Source of the DNA: Marivirga lumbricoides
Lineage (GTDB): Bacteria; Bacteroidota; Bacteroidia; Cytophagales; Cyclobacteriaceae
DNA length: 64,000 bases
Reading direction: 5' to 3'
Assembly: GCF_014636295.1 (NCBI RefSeq)
Contig: NZ_BMEC01000005.1
Coordinates: 186,001 to 250,000 of the forward strand
Below, piece after piece: positions 36,489 to 45,660 of this stretch; the first letter of the stretch is position 1; each line of letters begins with the position of its first letter. Under the pieces are notes generated by a model that was given only the letters and a program-made list of their open reading frames with translations, did not search any database and was not told where the DNA came from. A program made the translations under genes and the position numbers.

Positions 36489-36502
36489 TGAAATCGTTTG
36501 CA
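36489..36502. promoter_or_regulatory. LacI/CcpA-type operator candidate in the divergent promoter
   Basis: TGAAATCGTTTGCA fits the LacI-family operator pattern TGNAANCGNTNNCA at every fixed position. It lies 34-47 bases before the GH9 ATG and about 140 bases before the lipoprotein epimerase ATG, in the 188-base divergent region that should drive both halves of the enzyme set. No LacI-family gene is in the window, so the regulator would be elsewhere. Confidence 0.4.
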
Positions 36503-36535
36503 AATAAATTAACTATATTCAATAAATCTTAATCA

Positions 36536-39034
36536 ATGAAACTTAAGCATTTTATACATTTAATTATTCTATTTCAGTTTTATGTTTTTTCTGTTTCAGG
36601 CCAAAATTCTATATCTGAACATTTTGTATTAAATGAATTGGAATACCTTCAAATAAGAGGAGTAAATGTAATGCTGGCCCATGACTTTTATCCTGAAAGT
36701 CATCAGGGAGGTGTAGGTATAATCCAGAATGGTTTGAGGGTGGCTACAAATGGTGACCTTCGGTTAGAGCAAGCTCCTGGACAATGGCAACCTGTGCCAA
36801 AAGTAGGAAAAAGGATAGTGAATAGAGAGCAACAGGAAATTAGTGTAAAGATGGCGTATCCTGATCCCGATAAGAATAGGAAAGGTTTTAACCCAATAAT
36901 TTATCCTGATCTGGATTTTTCTTATACCTTAAAAATAAAGCCAAAAGGAGAGTCATTTGAAATTATTGTAGACCTGGATGAGCCGCTACCGGAGGAATGG
37001 GTAGGTAAAGTAGGAATGAATATTGAGTTATTTCCAGGCATTCTGTTTGGCAAATCGTGGTATATGGACGATGATTTTGGTATTTTCAACAGACAAGCCA
37101 ACGGTCCTGGCGCTTATAACAAGGAGGGTGGCTATGAATTAGATGTAATGTCTACTGGAAGTGAATTGGTAGTAGTTCCTGAAGATGAAAAGCAAACACT
37201 CAGCATAAAAAACCTTAATGAAAATAAATTGCAGCTGCTGGATGGAAGGGCCCGGCATAATAATGGATGGTTTATAGTGAGATCGCTTGTACCTGCTGGT
37301 GTTACTAAAAATGCCATTCACTGGTTAGTTACTCCTAAGGCGCTAAAAAATTACTTATATAAACCAGTAGTTCAGGTTTCTCAAGTGGGCTACCATCCTC
37401 AACAGTCCAAAAAGGCTATTATTGAAACTGATGTAAATGATCAGCAAATAAATGAAGCCACATTAATGCAGGTTAATAAAAATGGAGGCTTTACAGAAGT
37501 GCTATCTCAAAAGCCGGAGCTTTGGGGTAAATTTCTACGGTATCAATATTATACATTGGATTTCTCTGGTGTGAAAGAGCCAGGTATGTATGTCGTAAAA
37601 TACGGTAATTATACTACTGAGCCTTTTCAAATTAGCAAGGATGTTTTCGAGAGAAATGTTTGGCAGCCCACTTTGGAATATTTTTTACCAGTACAGATGT
37701 GTCATATGCGCGTAGCTGACCGCTACAAAGTATGGCATGGCCGCTGCCATTTAGATGATGCAAGAATGGCACCTACTGATCTTAACCATTTTGATGGCTA
37801 TTTGCAGGGAAAAGAGACTTTAACAAGTTTCAAATCAGGAGAAATGGTTCCAGGACTGAATGTTGGAGCATGGCACGATGCTGGCGACTTTGACCTTAGG
37901 GTGGAGTCTCAAGCCGCCACTATCCATGGTTTGTCACACATTTACGAGATTTTTAAAGTAGAATATGATAATACTTCAATTGATCAGGAATCCAAAAGTG
38001 TTGAAATTCTTCAACCTGATGGGAAAAATGATTTGCTTCAGCAAATAGAACATGGAGCACTTTCCATAGTACGCGGGTATCAATCTATGGGACGTCTGTA
38101 CAGAGGAATAATAGTTCCTACCCTAGATCAGTATGTTTTATTAGGAGATCCTGTGAATCATAGTGATGGGAAGTTTTTTGATCCTAAAAATGTTAATGAA
38201 AATATTCCAATAGGTGAACCTGGTGCTCCTGATGACAGGTGGGTTTTCACTGAGGATAATCCTGGAAGAGAACTCTATACTGCAGCAGCTCTAGCTGCCA
38301 CTTCAAGAGCTTTAAATGAATTTAATCCAGGCTTAGCCAAAGATTGTAAGCAAATTGCAATTGAACTATGGGGAAAAACCGATTCAAATAATCCTCTTCA
38401 CAAAATAAGCCTCGCAGTTGAATTACTAAGGACTACAGGAGATGATAAATATCTTAATTTTTTGGTTGAGCATCAAAAACTTATAGCTGATAATATTTCA
38501 CAAGCAGGGTATATAATTGCTCCTGTTTTTTCATGGGTAAAAAACAAGCCTTTCAAAAAGAAAATAAAGGAGGCAATTACAGCCTACTATAATGAAGTGA
38601 CTTCCTTAGAACGAAAAAATCCTTACGGCATTCCGTATGAACCAAATATTTGGGGAGCAGGTTGGGGCATCCAAAACTTTGGAGTAAAGCAATATTTTCT
38701 CCACACTGGTTTCCCCGACATTTTTCCGAACACCTATGTTTTAAATGCTATGAACTTTATACTCGGGGTACATCCCGGAGTAAATACTTCTTCATTTGCT
38801 TCCGGTGTAGGCTCCCGATCTCTCACTCAGGCTTATGGAATTAACAGAGGAGATTTTCATTATACTCCGGGCGGCATTGGTTCAGGAACCGCCCTTATTC
38901 GTCCCGATTTCCCGGAGTTGCTGGAATGGCCATTTTTATGGCAGCAAACCGAGTATGTTTTAGGTGGTGGAACAACCGATTATATACTCCTGGTTCTGGC
39001 AGCGAACCAATTGCTAAATAGTAAAAAACAATAG
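36536..39034 (+). CDS. GH9 glycoside hydrolase with N-terminal accessory domain
   Basis: 832 aa with a signal peptide (residues 1-23, ending FSVSGQ). Residues about 25-275 form a beta-rich domain I do not recognise. An Ig-like CelD_N domain is at about 280-365 (PVVQVSQVGYHPQQSKKAII). The GH9 catalytic (alpha/alpha)6 domain runs to the end. The catalytic base/nucleophile pair is in WHDAGDFDLR (Asp447, Asp450) and the general acid is probably Glu806 in WQQTEYVLGG; GxGSR-type motif GVGSRSLTQAYG is near 765. GH9 enzymes cut beta-1,4-glucans, xyloglucan or glucomannan. In this locus a glucomannan backbone or exo-beta-glucosidase role is most plausible. It is first in a plus-strand set, 7 bases before the GH-A gene. 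Confidence 0.85.
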   Translation: MKLKHFIHLIILFQFYVFSVSGQNSISEHFVLNELEYLQIRGVNVMLAHDFYPESHQGGVGIIQNGLRVATNGDLRLEQAPGQWQPVPKVGKRIVNREQQEISVKMAYPDPDKNRKGFNPIIYPDLDFSYTLKIKPKGESFEIIVDLDEPLPEEWVGKVGMNIELFPGILFGKSWYMDDDFGIFNRQANGPGAYNKEGGYELDVMSTGSELVVVPEDEKQTLSIKNLNENKLQLLDGRARHNNGWFIVRSLVPAGVTKNAIHWLVTPKALKNYLYKPVVQVSQVGYHPQQSKKAIIETDVNDQQINEATLMQVNKNGGFTEVLSQKPELWGKFLRYQYYTLDFSGVKEPGMYVVKYGNYTTEPFQISKDVFERNVWQPTLEYFLPVQMCHMRVADRYKVWHGRCHLDDARMAPTDLNHFDGYLQGKETLTSFKSGEMVPGLNVGAWHDAGDFDLRVESQAATIHGLSHIYEIFKVEYDNTSIDQESKSVEILQPDGKNDLLQQIEHGALSIVRGYQSMGRLYRGIIVPTLDQYVLLGDPVNHSDGKFFDPKNVNENIPIGEPGAPDDRWVFTEDNPGRELYTAAALAATSRALNEFNPGLAKDCKQIAIELWGKTDSNNPLHKISLAVELLRTTGDDKYLNFLVEHQKLIADNISQAGYIIAPVFSWVKNKPFKKKIKEAITAYYNEVTSLERKNPYGIPYEPNIWGAGWGIQNFGVKQYFLHTGFPDIFPNTYVLNAMNFILGVHPGVNTSSFASGVGSRSLTQAYGINRGDFHYTPGGIGSGTALIRPDFPELLEWPFLWQQTEYVLGGGTTDYILLVLAANQLLNSKKQ

Positions 39035-39041
39035 CGTAAAA

Positions 39042-41015
39042 ATGAAACAACAATCAAATATTACACATTCAATGCGATACTTATTTATATTTTTATTCAT
39101 CCTATTAAACTACATAACTCCAACGTATTTAAACGCGCAGGTTGAATTTACTACATGGGGAAATTTAACAGGCATACGGGTAGATAACCAATTGATGCAG
39201 TTCAATTCAAGCCTTGTATTAATAGATGAGGAGAAAAGTTTTACCAGAGTAACACGGAAAGAAGCTCAAACTACTGATTTTGAAAGAACAGATTTGAAGA
39301 AAATATTTAGTTATGAAATGGGTGAAATCAGATGGAAAGAAACTATTCAATCATTAGAGAAAGGCACAGCTTTAATTGATGTTGAATTGAGTACAAAGGC
39401 TGACACTTTAATTGATGCTGCATTTTTTAGAATAGAGCTACCTGAAGAATTTGATAATTCTACCATTTTTAAGGTTCAAAATGAAAATGTTATGAATTTA
39501 GAATCCATTAGCACTTATCAGGCAGAAGCTAATTATATAGCTCCTTTAAGTAAAATAATTGTAAGTTCAACGTTGAGGAAATTAGAAATATCTTTTTCAA
39601 GAATTACTCAGGTGATGGTGAAAAACACGAGTGAAGGAAATATACGATTAGATTTTCTGATACAAGCAGGAGAAGTATTAGCAGATACTATTTATAGTAA
39701 TCAATTCACCATAAAGGCATCAGGAGAAATAGATCGATCTGTTGTAAATTTAAAGGTTTTTCCTGAGCAGGAGGGAAAGCAATTTGATGGAGTAGGAGGT
39801 AATTTCAGATTACAAAATCCATCTACAGATCCTCAGGTAATTGATTATAGCTTAAAAAACTTAAGAGTTTCATGGTCAAGAGTTGAGTTACCCTGGTCAT
39901 ACTGGCATCCTGATTTAAGTAAAAACCCGATTGATGAAGCTAAAAAAGGAAATCTTCATCCTAAAGTTCGGGATGCTATGGAAATGGCTAAGCGATTAGA
40001 TCAACAGGGTATTCCAGTGATTTTAGCTACTTGGTTTGCTCCTGAATGGGCCATTATTGGCAAACGTGCTGAAGGCGTGAACATTGATGGTTCAAGAGGT
40101 AATGCGTTGGATCAAACTAAGAAGCAGGAAATCTATGAGTCTATTACTTCCTATATTCAATTCCTTAAAAAGGAGTATGGTGTTGAAACTGTTATGTTTT
40201 CGTTTAATGAGTCTGATTTAGGCATAGATGTAAGGCAAACTCCTGAGGAACACAATCAATTAATCAAAGAGTTAGGGGCTTATTTTAGAAAAAGAGGTGT
40301 TGAAACTGACTTTTTGCTGGGGGATACAGCTGATGCAGATGGCTGGCCTTTTACAACTTTAGCTTCAACAGATCCTGAAACCCGCCCCTTTATTGGTGGA
40401 GTTTCTTTTCATTCATGGAGAGGCTGGACTGATGAAAATTTACTTAAATGGTTAGATATATCAAACCGCGTGGGGAAACCATTATTCATAGGTGAAGGTA
40501 GTATTGATGCTGGTGCATGGCGCTACCCTGGAATTTTAGAAGAGCCTACTTATGCTTTAGATGAAATAGATGTTTATCTTAAAATATTAGCGAAAGCTCA
40601 ACCCCTTAGTATTTTGCAATGGCAGCTTACAGCAGATTATTCTGTGATGTCAGGAGGTGGTGTTTTTGGTAATACAGAAAAGGAATTACACCCTACTCAA
40701 CGGTTTTTTAATCTTCAACAATTAGGTGCAACCCCTCAAGGAAGTTTTTCTATTCCAGCAACTATTAGCAAAAAAGGATTAACTGTTGCTGCATATAAGG
40801 AAGATAATAATACTTCTTTCACTCTTCATGTGGTTAATAAAGGCGCGTCAAGAGAAGTGAAAATAGAAGGTATTCCTGATGGAATTGATAAGTTAAATGT
40901 GCGTGTTACCAATCGTACCAATTCTAATAAAAAAGTAAAAACTATTAAGGTGAAAAATGGAATTGCAGAGTACAATTTGGAGGGGGCTAGCTTTATTTCT
41001 TTTTTCAGTAAGTAG
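39042..41015 (+). CDS. Clan GH-A glycoside hydrolase (GH30-like), secreted
   Basis: 657 aa with a signal peptide (after Met11, ending TYLNAQ). The N-terminal about 230 residues are beta-rich (TTWGNLTGIRVDNQLMQFNS) and not assigned. The (beta/alpha)8 domain begins KQFDGVGGNFRL, like the GH30 'GFGG' start, at about 245. The acid/base Glu is in VMFSFNESDLGID and the nucleophile Glu in PLFIGEGSIDAG; WFAPEWAI and GGVSFHSWRGW line the active site. A C-terminal beta domain (about 560-657) is also GH30-like. The exact family and bond are uncertain: beta-glucosidase, beta-mannosidase or endo-glucanase activity are all possible. It follows the GH9 gene by 7 bases, so both are almost certainly co-transcribed. 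Confidence 0.7.
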   Translation: MKQQSNITHSMRYLFIFLFILLNYITPTYLNAQVEFTTWGNLTGIRVDNQLMQFNSSLVLIDEEKSFTRVTRKEAQTTDFERTDLKKIFSYEMGEIRWKETIQSLEKGTALIDVELSTKADTLIDAAFFRIELPEEFDNSTIFKVQNENVMNLESISTYQAEANYIAPLSKIIVSSTLRKLEISFSRITQVMVKNTSEGNIRLDFLIQAGEVLADTIYSNQFTIKASGEIDRSVVNLKVFPEQEGKQFDGVGGNFRLQNPSTDPQVIDYSLKNLRVSWSRVELPWSYWHPDLSKNPIDEAKKGNLHPKVRDAMEMAKRLDQQGIPVILATWFAPEWAIIGKRAEGVNIDGSRGNALDQTKKQEIYESITSYIQFLKKEYGVETVMFSFNESDLGIDVRQTPEEHNQLIKELGAYFRKRGVETDFLLGDTADADGWPFTTLASTDPETRPFIGGVSFHSWRGWTDENLLKWLDISNRVGKPLFIGEGSIDAGAWRYPGILEEPTYALDEIDVYLKILAKAQPLSILQWQLTADYSVMSGGGVFGNTEKELHPTQRFFNLQQLGATPQGSFSIPATISKKGLTVAAYKEDNNTSFTLHVVNKGASREVKIEGIPDGIDKLNVRVTNRTNSNKKVKTIKVKNGIAEYNLEGASFISFFSK

Positions 41016-41080
41016 AAAATGAGTAGTTTTTACTAAATTATTTTAAATAATAGATATGGTGAATCCTTAAAATAATTAAA

Positions 41081-41953
41081 ATGTACAAAGATTATCATCG
41101 TGAAATTACTCCACTCTCTCCAGAAGATAGCTTTTTGGTTTTTGATAGAATGAAGGATGATTTTGATTTCCCCATTCACTTTCATCCTGAGTATGAATTA
41201 AATTTTATTTTAAATGGGAAAGGGGTAAGAAGAATTGTGGGTGATAACATGGAGGAAATTGATGATATCGAATTAGTGCTTGTAGGGCCTAACCTGCAGC
41301 ATTGTTGGGAAATGCACAACTGTAAAAAGAAGAATATTCATGAAGTAACAATCCAGTTTCATAATGATTTATTTGATATAAAATTATTGGAACGCAGAAT
41401 CATGAAACCAATAAAAGATATGTTTGAGCGCTCCACACATGGAATTCTCTTCTCTAAGAAAATTTCAGAAGAGATTAAGCCACGTATACTCAAGCTTTCT
41501 AAGATTGATAGTATAGACTATTTCCTCGAGCTTGTTTCTATTCTACACGATCTGGCTAATTCAAGAAAGCAACAGCTTTTATCTTCTTATACTGCTACAA
41601 ACAAAGATTTTGAGAATAGTGGAAAGATTAAAAAAGTTTACGAATATATTCAGGAGAATTATCACAAAAAGATATCACTTGCAGAAATCTCCGATCAGGT
41701 AAATATGAGTCCTGTTTCTTTTAATCGCTTTATTAAAAAAAGAACTGGAAAAACTTTTATTGATTATGTAAATGATACCAGAATTGGCTATGCAGCGCGT
41801 TGGTTATTGGAAAAAGACATAAGTATAGCTGAAGCCGCTTTTAAATGTGGCTTCAATAATATCGCCAATTTTAATAGGGTATTTAAGAGAAATAAAAATT
41901 GTACTCCCAGCCAATACCGTGAAGAGTTTAGTGGTATTAAAAGAGTACTCTGA
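41081..41953 (+). CDS. AraC-family regulator with cupin sensor
   Basis: 290 aa. The N-terminal about 110 residues form a cupin-type sensing domain (FPIHFHPEYELNFILNGKG). The C-terminal about 100 residues are an AraC DNA-binding domain with two HTHs (ISLAEISDQVNMSPVSFNRF and ISIAEAAFKCGFNNIANFNR, then FKRNKNCTPSQYREEF). AraC proteins of this shape regulate sugar genes in response to a saccharide. Its place between the GH enzymes and SusC makes it the probable local regulator of this PUL; no hybrid two-component or ECF/anti-sigma pair is present. Targets are not proven; a palindrome at 42242-42254 upstream of susC is one candidate. Confidence 0.88.
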   Translation: MYKDYHREITPLSPEDSFLVFDRMKDDFDFPIHFHPEYELNFILNGKGVRRIVGDNMEEIDDIELVLVGPNLQHCWEMHNCKKKNIHEVTIQFHNDLFDIKLLERRIMKPIKDMFERSTHGILFSKKISEEIKPRILKLSKIDSIDYFLELVSILHDLANSRKQQLLSSYTATNKDFENSGKIKKVYEYIQENYHKKISLAEISDQVNMSPVSFNRFIKKRTGKTFIDYVNDTRIGYAARWLLEKDISIAEAAFKCGFNNIANFNRVFKRNKNCTPSQYREEFSGIKRVL

Positions 41954-41999
41954 TAAATACAAATATCAAACCTTACCCAATTTATGAGATAATAGAAAT

Positions 42000-42174
42000 T
42001 AAGGTGCTTCAGATAGAAATTATATATCGCCTACCCCTGTTTACCAGCTTCAATATTGTCCAATCTCAGGAGAAAGAATAATTTGATATTACACAAAGTG
42101 GATAGAAATATTTTATAATCAATTTAGGTGCTGGGGTGACCATCTAGGTAGATTCTGGTTAAAAGTTGATGTAA
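42000..42174 (+). pseudogene. Decayed N-terminal fragment of a secreted protein
   Basis: One plus frame reads through a hydrophobic, signal-like stretch (IIYRLPLFTSFNIVQSQEKE), then stop, FDITQSG, stop, KYFIINLGAGVTI, stop, VDSG, stop, KLM. The internal stops are single-base changes away from Lys/Gln codons. The pattern looks like the first about 60 codons of a secreted enzyme or binding protein that has lost the rest. I cannot name the family. It lies just upstream of susC within the PUL. Confidence 0.4.
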
Positions 42175-42241
42175 TAAATGCTTTGTTTTTGAATTCTTAT
42201 AAGTGTTTAAATACTAATTGAGCCTGCACGAGAGAAGCTGT

Positions 42242-42254
42242 CATAATCATTATG
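42242..42254. promoter_or_regulatory. Palindrome upstream of susC
   Basis: CATAAT-C-ATTATG is a perfect 6+6 palindrome 78 bases before a good -7 box. It is a possible operator for the AraC-type regulator or another factor. Chance occurrence in AT-rich DNA is also possible. Confidence 0.25.
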
Positions 42255-42331
42255 CTTAATTACACTTCATAATCGAATATATTTAATCATTAATTGATAA
42301 AATAATATTAACAGAAGGGTAATGTATGCTT

Positions 42332-42339
42332 TAAATTTG
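42332..42339 (+). promoter_or_regulatory. Bacteroidota -7 box for the susCD operon
   Basis: TAAATTTG matches TANNTTTG exactly, about 100 bases before the susC ATG (42442). No good -33 TTTG is found at the usual distance, so it may depend on an activator. Confidence 0.4.
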
Positions 42340-42441
42340 GTAGTATATTAATCAAAATACTATATATAAATGGTAAATTAATACTAGGTTAATTAACGAT
42401 AGGAAAATTTTTATTTCTATTATTTCAAAACAAACAATAAT

Positions 42442-45400
42442 ATGTATAAAATTTTAAGTCACAAATGGGTAAGGTTTCATCATAAAAAGAGAGTATTCCT
42501 TACGTTGCTAATTTTTTTCACTGCATACTTGGCAGAAGCTCAGAATGTGGTGACAGGAAAGGTTACCACGGCTGAAGATGGTCAGTCCCTTCCGGGAGTA
42601 AATATTACAGTAGTTAACGGTTCTTCAGGAACCACTACTGATATTGACGGAAATTTTTCCTTAGAAGTACCTGACGATGCTAGTCTTAAATTTAGTTTCA
42701 TAGGCTTCACAACCAGAACTATTTCTGTTAGTTCGCGCTCCGTTATTAATGTTGCTTTAGAGGAAGATATCGCACAATTAGGAGAAGTAGTAGTTATTGG
42801 TTATGGTACTCAGCAAAGAGGAGATGTAAATGGTTCTGTTGCAAGTATTGATGCAAATGTTATCGAAAACATTCCGCAGCCAAGTCTTGATCAATTAATG
42901 CAGGGAAGAGCTGCCGGTGTTACAGTTACACAAAACTCTGGTCAACCAGGAGCAGCAGTTTCTGTAAGGGTAAGAGGTATTACATCTATAACAGGCTCCA
43001 ATGAGCCATTATATGTAATCGATGGAGTGCCAGTTTCAGGAGATGCCACAAACTCAGCCACAAGCGGGAGAACAGCGGCCAGTTCATTTAATGGAAACGG
43101 ACAAACAGGAGTGAGCCCTCTTGCTGCAATTAATCCGAATGATATTGCCTCACTTGATATTTTGAAAGATGCCTCAGCAACAGCTATTTATGGTTCCAGA
43201 GGTGCTAATGGAGTAGTTATTATAACCACAAAAAGAGGGCAAAGAGGGGAGACCGGTAAAATTACTTATAGTAATTACTTTGCCATTCAGGAACCTCAAA
43301 AATTGATAGATGTAATGGACCTTCCTGCTTATGCTAAGTTACAAAATGATTTAGCTGGTATTTATGGAGTTCAGCCTAGAGTGGAATTTATTAATATTGA
43401 ACTATTAGGAGAAGGAACCAATTGGCAAAATGAGGTTTTTAAAAGAGCTTTCATGCAAAATCATGAAGTATCTCTTTCCGGCAGTAAGGATAATGTAAAT
43501 TATTTTATTTCAGGAGGTTACACTGATCAGGATGGTATAGTGATAGGCTCTAACTTTAATAGAATCAGCTTACGATCTAATGTTGATGCTAAATTAAAAG
43601 AGTGGTTCAAGGTTGGAATTAGCTTAACAGCAAGTCAGACAGACGAAAACATAACATTAAACAGTAATAGGAATGGAATAGTGAGTTTAGGCCTGTTACA
43701 GGCTCCGGACGTGGCAGTAAGAAATCCTGATGGTTCTTTTGCCGGTCCACCACCTAACCCTAGTGCAGTGGAAGGAAATATTAACCCTGTAGCACAGGCA
43801 CTGAGCAGAACCAACACATTGGTGAGGAGTAGAGTTTTGGGAAATTTTTATGCTGAATTACAATTAATGGATGGTTTAAGTTTTAAAACTGAAATTGGTG
43901 GTGATTTTGGGTTTGATGAAAATAACTTATTTACTCCTACTTATGAATGGGGAAGGTTTATTAATGATAACGCTACTTTATATCAAAGTAATGCAAACAA
44001 TACTTTCTGGATCATCAAAAATTACTTTACATACAAAAAAGCTTTCAGTCAAAAGAATGATATCACTTTGTTGGTTGGACAAGAGGCTCAGCAATCCTCA
44101 TGGGAAGGTAGGAGTCTTATAGGGCAGGGCTTCGTAAGTAACGATATTCAAACAATGAATAATGCCAGTACCTTAATTAATGCCGATGCTTATAAGGGAA
44201 GTCAGGCGCTCAGTTCATACTATGCCAGAGTACTATATGATTTCGACAACAGATATGGTGTAACTGCTACTGTGAGAGCTGATGGTTCTTCCAAATTTGA
44301 TCCCTTAGGCGATACACAGTGGGGTGTTTTCCCATCTTTCTCAGCTTCCTGGAAAGTTTTTAACGAGAATTTTATGGAAGGTGTTAATAAAGATATTTTC
44401 AGTAATTTGAGATTAATAGCTGGTTATGGTGTAGTAGGTAATCAGGGGATTCCCAACTATTTGTATGGAGCAAGTCTTGCTGATGTAAGAACAGGCTTAG
44501 GACAAGGATATTATGTTACAAATATTCCTAATCCTGATTTGAAATGGGAAGAATCTTACCAGACTAACATTGGGTTAAACTTTTCATTATTTAAAGAGAG
44601 CCTTTCCTTTAATATTGAAGTATATGATAAAACTTCAAAAGACTTTTTATATCAACTTCCTCTTCCATTGTATTTAACAGGTCCTTCCGGAGGCGAATCT
44701 TATTTGGCAGGCGTTGGTTCCCCTTATGTTAATTTAGGAGAATTGCAGAATAGAGGTATTGATTTATCAATTAATTACTCTCTCGTTTCAGAGAATAGTG
44801 ATTTCTCATGGTCTTCTAACCTCAATTTATCCCATTATAAAAATAAAGTAATTGATTTATATGGAGATAATTTCGATATCACTAGAACCATTACAACAGG
44901 ATTTTTATCATCACCGCTCACAAGAACCATTGAAGGTCAGCCAATTGGGCTGTATTATGGATATAAAGTAAAAGGTATTTTTAATGATGAGACAGCCTTT
45001 GAAGATTTACCTGTGCAATTTGATACACCATTCTCTGAAGAGTTAGGAGGAATCTGGTTAGGTGATATACAATATGAAGATGTTAATGATGATGGTGTAA
45101 TTAATGAAGATGATAGAACTTTTATAGGTAACCCACATCCTGACTTCACTTTTGGTTTCTCTAACAATTTTAGATATAAAAATTTCGATCTTACCATCTT
45201 TCTGCAAGGGTCATATGGTAATGATGTACTTAATCTTACCAGAAAAGAGACATCAAGTCTTTCCAGATTGTATAATAATCAACTAGAAGAATCTTCAGAT
45301 TATTGGACAGAAGAAAATACAGATGCGAAATATCCTCGACCAAAAAGAGGAGATGATAATAGCAATCTCTTCATTTCAGACAGGTACGTTGAGGACGGAT

Positions 45401-45642
45401 CTTATTTAAGAGTACAAAATATTAAACTGGGTTATACCTTAAATCAAGATCTTACTCAGCGAGTACGCATTAACAGGTTAAAAGTATTTGCAAGTATTCA
45501 AAACCTGCACACATTTACCAATTACACTGGCTACGATCCTGAAATAGGAGCTTTCAATCAAGATGCTTTGCAGATGGGTGTAGACATAGGTAGATATCCT
45601 ATTCCAAGAACATTTACAGTTGGTATAAATGCTGAATTTTAA
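42442..45642 (+). CDS. SusC-like TonB-dependent outer-membrane transporter
   Basis: 1066 aa. After the signal (ending AYLAEAQ) comes a CarboxypepD_reg-like domain (VVTGKVTTAEDGQSLPGVNI) and a TonB box region. The plug domain follows (VVVIGYGTQQRGDVNGSVAS, MQGRAAGVTVTQNSGQPGAA, NEPLYVIDGVPVSGD). The beta-barrel ends in PIPRTFTVGINAEF with a terminal Phe, as expected for the outer-membrane insertion signal. It imports oligosaccharides in partnership with SusD, powered by TonB. It is the first gene of a susC-susD-SGBP-GH27 unit with gaps of only 18 and 12 bases to its neighbours. Confidence 0.95.
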   Translation: MYKILSHKWVRFHHKKRVFLTLLIFFTAYLAEAQNVVTGKVTTAEDGQSLPGVNITVVNGSSGTTTDIDGNFSLEVPDDASLKFSFIGFTTRTISVSSRSVINVALEEDIAQLGEVVVIGYGTQQRGDVNGSVASIDANVIENIPQPSLDQLMQGRAAGVTVTQNSGQPGAAVSVRVRGITSITGSNEPLYVIDGVPVSGDATNSATSGRTAASSFNGNGQTGVSPLAAINPNDIASLDILKDASATAIYGSRGANGVVIITTKRGQRGETGKITYSNYFAIQEPQKLIDVMDLPAYAKLQNDLAGIYGVQPRVEFINIELLGEGTNWQNEVFKRAFMQNHEVSLSGSKDNVNYFISGGYTDQDGIVIGSNFNRISLRSNVDAKLKEWFKVGISLTASQTDENITLNSNRNGIVSLGLLQAPDVAVRNPDGSFAGPPPNPSAVEGNINPVAQALSRTNTLVRSRVLGNFYAELQLMDGLSFKTEIGGDFGFDENNLFTPTYEWGRFINDNATLYQSNANNTFWIIKNYFTYKKAFSQKNDITLLVGQEAQQSSWEGRSLIGQGFVSNDIQTMNNASTLINADAYKGSQALSSYYARVLYDFDNRYGVTATVRADGSSKFDPLGDTQWGVFPSFSASWKVFNENFMEGVNKDIFSNLRLIAGYGVVGNQGIPNYLYGASLADVRTGLGQGYYVTNIPNPDLKWEESYQTNIGLNFSLFKESLSFNIEVYDKTSKDFLYQLPLPLYLTGPSGGESYLAGVGSPYVNLGELQNRGIDLSINYSLVSENSDFSWSSNLNLSHYKNKVIDLYGDNFDITRTITTGFLSSPLTRTIEGQPIGLYYGYKVKGIFNDETAFEDLPVQFDTPFSEELGGIWLGDIQYEDVNDDGVINEDDRTFIGNPHPDFTFGFSNNFRYKNFDLTIFLQGSYGNDVLNLTRKETSSLSRLYNNQLEESSDYWTEENTDAKYPRPKRGDDNSNLFISDRYVEDGSYLRVQNIKLGYTLNQDLTQRVRINRLKVFASIQNLHTFTNYTGYDPEIGAFNQDALQMGVDIGRYPIPRTFTVGINAEF

Positions 45643-45660
45643 TTTTAAAATAATAAACAG

